Positions 1 to 7,328 of a stretch of DNA of 56,315 nt are shown here, piece by piece. Below the pieces are notes generated by a model. It was not told the DNA's origin, made no database searches, and saw only the letters and a program-made list of their open reading frames with translations. Position 1 is the stretch's first letter. Each line of letters begins with the position of its first letter. Source of the stretch: Flavobacteriales bacterium. Its GTDB lineage: Bacteria; Bacteroidota; Bacteroidia; Flavobacteriales; Schleiferiaceae. The position numbers and the translations under genes were made by a program. The stretch covers positions 82,152 through 138,466 of the forward strand of contig PAND01000002.1 of assembly GCA_002707525.1 (NCBI GenBank). The letters are read 5' to 3'.

Positions 1-2
1 TA

Positions 3-77
3 ATCAAGCCCTTCAATCCAAAGGAGTTAGAATATAGAATTATCAATTTGATGAACATTACAAGCCCACTTAATTAG
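3..77 (+). CDS. Response regulator receiver domain, C-terminal end only (partial)
   Basis: An open frame enters from the left edge and stops at 75-77, immediately before the ATG at 78. The 24 visible residues begin IKPFNPKELEYRI. The KPF motif followed by ELxxRI is the usual beta5/alpha5 end of a CheY-like receiver, where the Lys contacts the phosphorylation site. No output domain follows, so the protein ends with the receiver or with this domain last. It abuts the sugar transferase at 78 and probably shares its transcript, which suggests phosphorelay control of polysaccharide synthesis. The rest of the gene lies outside the window, so its length and any other domains are unknown. Confidence 0.6.
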   Translation: MKPFNPKELEYRIINLMNITSPLN

Positions 78-1196
78 ATGAGTCAATACAAGGTATATTA
101 TATAGGCTGTAATTCAGTCTTTTATGCAGACTTGATGTTGGAAGGTGATCTAATTGCAAAATCATCCAAGAGCATCATGGGATTGCTCAATTCAGGTTTT
201 AATGCATCCGTAATTATCGTTGACTTTGATCAAAAGACGACCAATGTAGAGTCCGTTTTAAAAGCATTGAGAAAACATAATAGCAACGTTCTTATATATA
301 TCCTAGCTGAGAATCTTTCCAATCAAAATAAATCACACTTATTAAAACTCCGCGTTGAAGAAATCATTTCCAATGTTTCAGATTTTAAAAGCTTATTATT
401 TTTAAAAAAAGAATTTAATAGTAAAAAATTAAAACGAACGAATGAGCATGTTTTCATTGATAACCACTTGCCCGTATGGAAAAGATCATTTGATATTATC
501 TTTTCCATCTTAGCGCTGTTAGTGTTGGCCCCGCTACTACTACTTATAGCGATGTCTATATTTATTGAAAGCCCAGGACCGATTTTATATCGCTCCAAAA
601 GAGTGGGAAAATCATATAAAGTTTTTGATTTTTTGAAGTTCAGATCAATGCATATTGATGCAGATAAAAAAATTGCTGAAATCAAGGAGATGAATCAATA
701 TGAAACGGAAAATAATATAAATAACCAAAATGATGAGCGTTATGCTCATTCTAAAGCGGTTTTAGTTGGAGACAATGGAGCGGAATTAAGCGAAGCGGAT
801 TGGATGAAAATTAAAGCTGCGAATGCGGCCCCATCATTTTTAAAGATTAAAAATGACCCTAGAATTACTAAAGTTGGCAGGTTTATCAGATCTACATCTT
901 TAGATGAGCTACCGCAATTTGTCAATGTATTGAGAGGCGATATGAGTGTAGTAGGTAATCGACCTTTACCTCTATATGAGGCAGTGGAATTAATAACAGA
1001 CAAATGGGCTGGAAGATTTTTAGCACCAGCCGGAATCACTGGATTATGGCAAGTTAAACAACGGGGTCGTGCGAATATATCTGAAAATGATAGAAAGCAA
1101 TTAGATATTGATTATGCCTTAAATGCAGGAATAGTCATGGATTTGATGATTATTTTCAAAACTTTTCCTGCACTAATACAGAGAGAAAATGTCTAG
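78..1196 (+). CDS. Undecaprenyl-phosphate sugar phosphotransferase with receiver-like N-terminal domain
   Basis: This is a bacterial sugar transferase (WcaJ/WbaP/ExoY catalytic family), which moves a sugar-1-phosphate onto undecaprenyl phosphate to start a repeat unit at the inner membrane. Residues about 135-195 hold the typical start: KRSFDI, a hydrophobic segment (about 139-163), SPGPILY and KFRSM. The catalytic domain continues after an unusual insertion of about 60 residues (195-255) with NDPRITKVGRFIR, SLDELPQ, GDMSVVGNRP and GITGLWQV. Residues 1-115 have no membrane segments. They read like a receiver fold (VYYIG strand, ASVIIVDF with Asp49, VLIYILAEN strand) but lack the KP motif, so this is probably a pseudo-receiver. 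It directly follows a response-regulator tail and overlaps the next gene by 8 bp. Confidence 0.88.
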   Translation: MSQYKVYYIGCNSVFYADLMLEGDLIAKSSKSIMGLLNSGFNASVIIVDFDQKTTNVESVLKALRKHNSNVLIYILAENLSNQNKSHLLKLRVEEIISNVSDFKSLLFLKKEFNSKKLKRTNEHVFIDNHLPVWKRSFDIIFSILALLVLAPLLLLIAMSIFIESPGPILYRSKRVGKSYKVFDFLKFRSMHIDADKKIAEIKEMNQYETENNINNQNDERYAHSKAVLVGDNGAELSEADWMKIKAANAAPSFLKIKNDPRITKVGRFIRSTSLDELPQFVNVLRGDMSVVGNRPLPLYEAVELITDKWAGRFLAPAGITGLWQVKQRGRANISENDRKQLDIDYALNAGIVMDLMIIFKTFPALIQRENV

Positions 1197-1944
1197 ATTT
1201 TATTGTTTCATCATATTGACCATCTTCTCAAATAGTTGTTTTAGCCAATTAAAAATCATAAAAACACCCGTAACGGATACGCTTGATGTTGATTTAACCA
1301 AATACATACCGCCACTGTACATGCTTATAGATAGTGCTATTGCAAATAATCCTAGGATAAAAGCGCAATTAAGTGAAAGTGAGTCGTTTGAGTATGCGTT
1401 TAAGTCAATCAAGTGGGATAAAGTGAATATTAAAGCTGGAGTTAATTGGTCCCCAATCATCAATCCATTTCCCCAATACACCATAGACAATGACTTTTCT
1501 ACAATTTTTGACCCGATCAATGATGCAAATTTCGTGGGTTTTCCATCTATAATTACTCTTCAAGCTGAAATTAACCTGCAAGATTGGGCCACTGAAAAGT
1601 CTAGAAAGAAAGCTATGAGGGCGAAATCAAATGCCCTGATTGAAAACTCGGAGCTCAGCAAGAGAACTGTTGCCAATGAGATTACAGTACTCTATAATAA
1701 CTTGTTTATGTATCAACGGATGCTGGCCATTAATCAGAAGGCCATTCAAATGGGTAAAATGGGAGTAGAATTAGGTGAAGAGAAGTTTCGTAATGGTCAG
1801 ATTGAATTGGCTGAGCTCAGCCAAATGTATGATTTGATGACTAAATATGGCTTGGATTATGAGCGAGTATTCGCCGCATATAAAAGCGCATATACAGACT
1901 TAGAGAGAAAGGTCGGTATATCATTATCTAAATTCAAATACTAA
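1189..1944 (+). CDS. Short TolC-like outer membrane efflux protein
   Basis: The protein has 251 residues with a signal peptide (residues 1 to about 19, ending CFSQ). The rest resembles one half of an outer membrane efflux protein (OEP/TolC): an initial LIDSAIANNPRIKAQ helix, a central sheet-like stretch, and long amphipathic helices near residues 130-250. Full TolC proteins contain two such repeats in about 450 residues, so this is about half size. Such short forms occur in Bacteroidota exopolysaccharide loci. The start overlaps the sugar transferase by 8 bp and the stop abuts the co-polymerase, giving a three-gene operon consistent with export of the polymer across the outer membrane. Confidence 0.65.
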   Translation: MSRFYCFIILTIFSNSCFSQLKIIKTPVTDTLDVDLTKYIPPLYMLIDSAIANNPRIKAQLSESESFEYAFKSIKWDKVNIKAGVNWSPIINPFPQYTIDNDFSTIFDPINDANFVGFPSIITLQAEINLQDWATEKSRKKAMRAKSNALIENSELSKRTVANEITVLYNNLFMYQRMLAINQKAIQMGKMGVELGEEKFRNGQIELAELSQMYDLMTKYGLDYERVFAAYKSAYTDLERKVGISLSKFKY

Positions 1945-4077
1945 ATGAACGCAATATATTTCTTGAGGCTATTGCACAATTCGTTTAGGTGGATGATTAT
2001 TCTTGGATTTTCATTTGCCATAATAGTCTTCGTTTTTACCATAAATATGCCTCGTGAATATGAAAGTGAGGCAGAACTTAATTCTAGCGTAAGTACTTCT
2101 GTTAACCTCGGTGATATAGGTCCAGCACCTATGGATTTTTTTTCAACTAGTTCGAAAGTTGATAATATTATTAATACTGTAAAATCACGCCAAACTTTAA
2201 ATGAAGTGAGTACGGCGCTACTATCTTATCATCTAGGACTAGGTAATGACGTATCCGAACTGTTAATTTCAAATTTGAGTTTATCTAACCTTGAGGACTA
2301 CTTTTCAATTGAAGTAATGGAAGAATGGCGCGGTGAAAAGAGTGATGACAAAAGAAGAAAAGCCATTGATTCCTGGAAGGAAGAAAATATTACCTCGGAA
2401 GGCTACCATCGTGTTTTTGAAAGTGAGAAATCCCCATATGGTCTTAAGAGCCTTGGTAAGGTTCAAATTTATAGAATTGGTTCATCTGATTTGATGCGCT
2501 TGACATATAGATGGAATGACGCAGGTATCGCTCAGAAGACACTCTCTTTGATCCTAGATGTACTATTTAGCAAAATGAAAGACATGAATTTATCCATGTC
2601 TAGGGATGTAGTCGCTTACTTTGAAATAGAGTTAGAAAACGCTGCCGGTAATCTTTCATTAGCTGAGCAACAAATGAAAATATTTCGTGAAGAAAATGAC
2701 ATTTTAAATTTCTACGAGCAAACAGAAGCTCTTTCAGCTATGAAAGAGAATATGGAGGATGAACTTCAGAAAGAAATCGCAAATTTTAACGCAACTAAAG
2801 CAACGTTGAACAATTTAGAGCGCCAATTATCAGTGAACAAAGAATTATTGCGGTACGGGCGACAGCTGCTCATTGTTAAAGATAAAATCGCCGCTATTCA
2901 GAGACAAATTGCCATAGTTGAAATTGGGGCCAAGAACCAAAAACTTATATCTAGATTACGAAAAGAAGAGCGTGCGTTGAATACTCAATTGAAGACGGAT
3001 TTATTAAATAAAGCCGCCTTTGAAAGAACTACGGATGGTGTTGATATCAAAAGACTGCTAGAAAGTTGGGTCGATGCTACGCTGGCGCTAGATGAAAGCA
3101 AGGCAAGATTGGAAGTGTTTGAGGAGAGGAAGTCCTACTTTGATAGAGAGTATCGTCGTATGTCTCCACTCGGTACTAATTTGATTAAAATCGAACGTTT
3201 AATTAAAGTTAGAGAGGAATACTACATGGAGGTACTTCATGGTTTAAATCAGGCTGTTTTGCACAAACAGACCTTGAGTATGTCCTCAGATGGCTTAACA
3301 GTATCTGTTCCTGCCACCTATCCATCAAAACCGCTTCCTTCAAAAAGATTGTTTTTACTGATTGGTGGTTTTATAATAGGTATCGTGCTTCCATATTTAA
3401 CAGTATTCCTGTTTGATTTATTAGATCAAAGTATTAAAACAAAAAATAGAGCTGAATTCTTTACGGGCAAAACAGTAATTGCTGGTTTTCCGTCATCTTC
3501 TTTTCGATTAGCGCATAGAGATGTGGATATTACTCAGTTGTATAGAAAGTCCTTAAACCAGCTTATGCAGCGTATTTTAAACAAGCGATTAATTTCTAAT
3601 AAGAGCGTTACGTTAAATATTCTCCATTTCTCTGAAAATAGTAAAAAAGAAGCCTTCACGGAATATTTACTAAACGCTTTGCATTCGGAAGAGATAAAGC
3701 ACGAAGTGCATGATTTTTCTGCAATTGAAGATGTATCAAAGAGTAAGTATAAAGCATATATCAGCAATAATGATGGTCTACCCAATCAAACAGTAGATGT
3801 CAATATTGTTGTACATCCCAATATTCTTGAGTTCAATTACAATAAGTCACTTATTCTAGAACCTGCGATTAATTTATACGTTCTCAATACCAAGTCCATT
3901 TGGAGGACTGCAGATACCTATAAGTTGAATGAATTAAAATCACTTGAATTACAAGACGATCATATAGTGTTGATGAATGTTAAAGACTACGATATGGAAA
4001 ATATTGTAGGGGAAATACCTAAAAAACGTTCACAAATTCGTGTTTTGTTTAAACGATTGCTTGATTTTACGAGTTAG
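1945..4077 (+). CDS. Polysaccharide co-polymerase (Wzz/GNVR type) with degenerate kinase-like C-terminus
   Basis: The 710-residue inner-membrane protein has the Wzz/BY-kinase layout: TM1 at about 16-34, a long periplasmic region rich in coiled coil (about 210-400), a Pro-rich segment before TM2 (PATYPSKPLPSKR), TM2 at about 468-490, and a cytoplasmic tail of about 210 residues. These proteins control chain length or export of surface polysaccharide. The tail follows the order of a bacterial tyrosine kinase, but where a Walker A loop would be expected (about 551-572) it reads NILHFSENSKKEAF, with no GxxGxGKS/T. There is no visible DxD Walker A', nor a Tyr cluster at the end. I infer a non-kinase or pseudo-kinase protein. 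It begins directly after the TolC-like gene. Confidence 0.75.
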   Translation: MNAIYFLRLLHNSFRWMIILGFSFAIIVFVFTINMPREYESEAELNSSVSTSVNLGDIGPAPMDFFSTSSKVDNIINTVKSRQTLNEVSTALLSYHLGLGNDVSELLISNLSLSNLEDYFSIEVMEEWRGEKSDDKRRKAIDSWKEENITSEGYHRVFESEKSPYGLKSLGKVQIYRIGSSDLMRLTYRWNDAGIAQKTLSLILDVLFSKMKDMNLSMSRDVVAYFEIELENAAGNLSLAEQQMKIFREENDILNFYEQTEALSAMKENMEDELQKEIANFNATKATLNNLERQLSVNKELLRYGRQLLIVKDKIAAIQRQIAIVEIGAKNQKLISRLRKEERALNTQLKTDLLNKAAFERTTDGVDIKRLLESWVDATLALDESKARLEVFEERKSYFDREYRRMSPLGTNLIKIERLIKVREEYYMEVLHGLNQAVLHKQTLSMSSDGLTVSVPATYPSKPLPSKRLFLLIGGFIIGIVLPYLTVFLFDLLDQSIKTKNRAEFFTGKTVIAGFPSSSFRLAHRDVDITQLYRKSLNQLMQRILNKRLISNKSVTLNILHFSENSKKEAFTEYLLNALHSEEIKHEVHDFSAIEDVSKSKYKAYISNNDGLPNQTVDVNIVVHPNILEFNYNKSLILEPAINLYVLNTKSIWRTADTYKLNELKSLELQDDHIVLMNVKDYDMENIVGEIPKKRSQIRVLFKRLLDFTS

Positions 4078-4143
4078 CAACCGAATGTTTTCTGCAGGAT
4101 ATTACTAAGACCATACACAGGAGAGGGATTGTATAAACTCAAA

Positions 4144-4944
4144 TTAAGGAAGAACCGTAGCTGACCATTCCTTGTCTAGAATAGTGTAGTGCAATCGTTT
4201 TAGGGTATTGTCCAAATAAATACCCCTGTTTTTTATTTTCCAATTACTCACTATTCCAACAGGGTCATCAAAAATTGGATGAATTGAATAAATCAGGAAC
4301 CTCAATTGACCTTGATCTTTTCTCTCTAATTGAACTACTAATTTCCGATCGGAAACCTCTAATTTCATATTAGTTGAAATGAGCTCCCATGGATTTTTGT
4401 ATGTCTTTTCGGCAACATCTTTAAAAAGTCCCTCATCTAGAATTGTGAATCCATAATAAAGATTTGAATCTAATGCCAGGTTCTGAATAGAATCAGTCTT
4501 TTCAGGCTTGTTGATTATGCTAAAATAGAAATAATTGGAAATTTTCCAGCCTTTTTTAGTTAATGGAAACTCATAACTACCAGTCTGATACTGTTTGACG
4601 TAGATGAGGAATTCATTGGAATCTATGGTCATTTGGTAGAATGCCATATGCTGGTAATTGTCAAGTCCAACTTTAGCTTCATTACTTTTTAGTTTATATC
4701 TATCGGTGCTCAATGAATATAAAGGAAGAATATTTGTTTTTATCAGCCATTTCTCATCTATAGACTTTGTCCATCCATAAGAGGATTTAGGAAATACAAA
4801 AACAGGATTCGGGTTAAAAATCGGAGTTTCAGAATCAAAATGATATTCAACAAGTATAGAATCTCGAGCGCTTAACTTTTTCTTTGGTTGACTAATAGCA
4901 ACTATAGTTATTAGTAAGCATACAAGTGTAAGTATTTGTCTCAT
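4144..4944 (-). CDS. Secreted hypothetical protein
   Basis: I chose the ATG at 4942-4944 because it starts a clear signal peptide (MRQILTLVCLLITIVAISQ) and leaves a 266-residue product; an upstream in-frame extension lacks such a signal. The mature part is rich in Tyr, Ser, Lys and beta-type segments. No family was recognised. It lies inside the polysaccharide block but on the opposite strand, tail-to-tail with the co-polymerase (66 bp apart) and head-to-head with the glycosyltransferase whose likely start is 45 bp away. It may therefore be an independent insertion into the cluster rather than part of its pathway. Confidence 0.6.
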   Translation of the reverse strand: MRQILTLVCLLITIVAISQPKKKLSARDSILVEYHFDSETPIFNPNPVFVFPKSSYGWTKSIDEKWLIKTNILPLYSLSTDRYKLKSNEAKVGLDNYQHMAFYQMTIDSNEFLIYVKQYQTGSYEFPLTKKGWKISNYFYFSIINKPEKTDSIQNLALDSNLYYGFTILDEGLFKDVAEKTYKNPWELISTNMKLEVSDRKLVVQLERKDQGQLRFLIYSIHPIFDDPVGIVSNWKIKNRGIYLDNTLKRLHYTILDKEWSATVLP

Positions 4945-4989
4945 TAGAGTTCGTGGACTATTTTTATTAAAGATATTAAAATAGCCGTC

Positions 4990-5862
4990 TTGATACCCAT
5001 AAGTCTGATAACTGTCAATTATAATCACTCATATTTGACCATAGATTTAATTAAATCTTTGGAAGAACTTGATGACAAAAGGTTTGAGTTGATAGTCGTA
5101 GATAATGCCTCTGAAATTCCTTTTGAATATGAGGGGGATGTTTCGTTTGAACTAACGATTATTCATTCTGAAATAAACTCAGGTTTTGCCGGAGGTAACG
5201 AAATTGGAATGATGAAGGCTAAAGGTGAGTATCTTTTTTTGATCAATAATGATACGGAGGTGCATCAGTCATTTGTTGAGCCGATTGTCAATTGCTTCAA
5301 GAGCCATCCAAATTTAGGAATGCTGAGTGTGTTGCTAAGATTTTACGATACTCGATTAATTCAATTTGCAGGAGCTACACCTTTGAGCAAGTTGACATTA
5401 AGAAATGAAAGTTATGGTTGGGGTGAGAAAGATGCCGGACAATTTAAGGGGTATCGACCAATCGGAAATATCCATGGTGCTGCATTGATAGTTCCAAAGA
5501 TACTCTTTGAAGAACTTGGTGGGATGTGGCAGCCCTTTTTCATGTATTTTGAGGAATATGATTGGTGTGCAACATTCAAAGAAGCAGGTTATGAAATTGG
5601 TTTTCTTGGAGATGTCGAAATTTTACATAAAGAAAGTTCCACGGTAGGTCGATTGAGTGCATTGAAAATAGAATATATGTTTAGAAATAGAATATTATTT
5701 GCGAGAAGACGCAATACCTCTTATACATATATCACAGTACTTTACTTATTATCTTTTGTTCTTTTAAGAGATACGTTAGATTACGTATTGAAGGGAAAAT
5801 TTTCTTTATTAGTACCGTTATATAGAGGTGCCATGCGAGGAGTAATACATCCAGTTGTATGA
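4990..5862 (+). CDS. Glycosyltransferase family 2 (rhamnosyltransferase-like)
   Basis: The GT-A fold is recognisable: LITVNYN strand, LIVVDNAS nucleotide-binding strand, GFAGGNEIGM, then the NNDTE acidic motif that replaces DxD, followed by GAALIVPK, FFMYFEEYDWC and a His in ILHKESS. These fit inverting GT2 enzymes of O-antigen or capsule pathways. A C-terminal amphipathic/hydrophobic stretch (about 245-262) could touch the membrane. No ATG exists near the expected N-terminus; the frame is open back to a stop at 4945-4947, and the TTG at 4990 gives the usual start just before the first beta strand. No clear ribosome binding site is visible. The stop overlaps the next ORF by 4 bp (ATGA). Confidence 0.82.
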   Translation: MIPISLITVNYNHSYLTIDLIKSLEELDDKRFELIVVDNASEIPFEYEGDVSFELTIIHSEINSGFAGGNEIGMMKAKGEYLFLINNDTEVHQSFVEPIVNCFKSHPNLGMLSVLLRFYDTRLIQFAGATPLSKLTLRNESYGWGEKDAGQFKGYRPIGNIHGAALIVPKILFEELGGMWQPFFMYFEEYDWCATFKEAGYEIGFLGDVEILHKESSTVGRLSALKIEYMFRNRILFARRRNTSYTYITVLYLLSFVLLRDTLDYVLKGKFSLLVPLYRGAMRGVIHPVV

Positions 5863-6191
5863 GAGTTACCATTCAAGCTCAGCGTATTTTCACTTATAAC
5901 ACTCATGGAATAAATCTCTGCGTAATTAATTTGAATATCCAGCTTCTTTTATTGGTTGAAATTGAAAAAAAATATGCTTTGGTAAGTTCTTTAGGAGTTG
6001 CTCAAGTTGCTGCAATGCGCCTAAATACAATCTATGTCAATGCAGTACTACATGGCTTAAACGGTTGTATAGTCGATAAAAATCCTACTTTAGAATTATT
6101 TGAAAAGGGCATTTCAATTGCAAAGAAATATAGCTGGTCAAATACTACTGAAGAATATTTATTAGAATATCAGAAGTCATGTTCCAATTAA
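5859..6191 (+). pseudogene. Internally deleted glycosyltransferase (GT4-like) remnant
   Basis: This 110-codon ORF begins like a GT4 glycosyltransferase (MRVTIQAQRIF...THG). After about 30 residues it jumps to what reads like the C-terminal part of the same enzyme class (AAMRLNT, HGLNGCIVDKNP, then AKKYSW and EEYLLEYQ). A complete enzyme would be some 330-380 residues, so the middle, with most of the catalytic core, is missing while the frame is kept. It overlaps GT2 neighbours on both sides (4 bp and 13 bp), as expected for a former operon gene. It could be translated as a non-catalytic stub. Without alignment to a full homologue the assignment rests on motif reading. Confidence 0.5.
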
Positions 6192-7327
6192 TAATTGTAC
6201 TGACTGCATTGGTATGCTACACGTATTTGGGATACCCTGTATTAATAGTAATACTGGCAAAGTTGTTTCCGCAGACTAGGAGAGTGGATGTGCATTCAAG
6301 ACCATCTGTTACTTGGATTGTTCCATGCTTTAACGAAGAGGCAATAATCTCAAGTAAAATTGAGAACCTTTTAGCTTTAGATTACCCCAAAGACAAACTT
6401 GAAATAATCATTATCACAGATGGTTCTACAGACCAAACTCCCAATATTGCCAAGAATTATGAGTACATACAGGTACTGCATCAGAATAGAAGAGGAGGTA
6501 AGGCCGCCGCGGAAAACAGGGCTAAGAAATTCGCAAATGGCGATATCATAGTCTTTAATGACGCAAATACAATTGTGTCAAGTAGTGCCTTAAAGCAATT
6601 GATTAAGCATTACGCAGAGCCAAAGGTTGGAGGGGTTAGCGGAGCAAAGGGGATCATAGTGAAGAAGAAAGATTCAGCAGAAAGCAAGGGTGAAGGATTG
6701 TATTGGAAATACGAAAACTTAATAAAAAATGCAGATAGTAATTTTAATAGTCTCATGGGAGCCGCTGGCGAATTAGTCAGTTTTAGATCAGAATTAGTTT
6801 TGGATTTGCCTGAGGATACCATCTTGGATGATTTCATGCAAAGTTTCAATGTTCTAAAAAAAGGGTATATAATGGTATATGAACCTCTAGCGAAGGCGGA
6901 GGAAACAAGTTCAATCAATGTAGAAGAAGAACTTAAACGGAAAATCAGAATAGCTGCTGGGGGTTGGCAATCTATGAGTCGTCTGTTTTTTATGTTAAAT
7001 ATATTTAGACGGCCAATTCAAGCGTGGATGTATATTTCTCATCGTGTTCTTCGTTGGAGTATAACAGCATTTGCTTTACCTATACTTTATCTGCTTAACG
7101 CATTTGCATTAACTTCAAATGAACCGTTTTTAGTAATTTTATTTATTGCGCAGAGCGCATTTTACTTTACTGCGCTTATAGCTCATCAGTTTAGAGATAA
7201 GGTCCTACCAGGCCCTATTTTAGCATTATACTATTTTGTGTTAATGAATTTCGCCGTAATTATTGGTTTTCAGCGCTTTATCAATGGTTCACAGGGAGGC
7301 GCTTGGGAACGATCAGTTAGGAAGTGA
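6179..7327 (+). CDS. Membrane glycosyltransferase family 2 (cellulose synthase/PgaC-like)
   Basis: The 382-residue protein has TM1 at about 3-24, a cytoplasmic GT2 domain (about 40-260) and three or four C-terminal TM helices (about 285-375). Visible motifs are WIVPCFNE, IITDGSTDQT, the DAN acidic motif (in place of DxD), GAAGELVSFR, TILDDF, and RIAAGGWQS at the position of the QxxRW signature, which is diverged. Processive or dolichol-type synthases of this layout couple polymerisation with membrane passage. It starts 13 bp inside the preceding remnant and ends the polysaccharide block. Its stop lies one base from the stop of the convergent histidine kinase. Confidence 0.82.
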   Translation: MFQLIIVLTALVCYTYLGYPVLIVILAKLFPQTRRVDVHSRPSVTWIVPCFNEEAIISSKIENLLALDYPKDKLEIIIITDGSTDQTPNIAKNYEYIQVLHQNRRGGKAAAENRAKKFANGDIIVFNDANTIVSSSALKQLIKHYAEPKVGGVSGAKGIIVKKKDSAESKGEGLYWKYENLIKNADSNFNSLMGAAGELVSFRSELVLDLPEDTILDDFMQSFNVLKKGYIMVYEPLAKAEETSSINVEEELKRKIRIAAGGWQSMSRLFFMLNIFRRPIQAWMYISHRVLRWSITAFALPILYLLNAFALTSNEPFLVILFIAQSAFYFTALIAHQFRDKVLPGPILALYYFVLMNFAVIIGFQRFINGSQGGAWERSVRK

Positions 7328-7328
7328 T

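Noticed and set aside
5859-6191. A stand-alone small gene
   Set aside because: Both ends resemble the two ends of a GT4 enzyme and the middle is missing, so a remnant is the simpler reading, though not proven.
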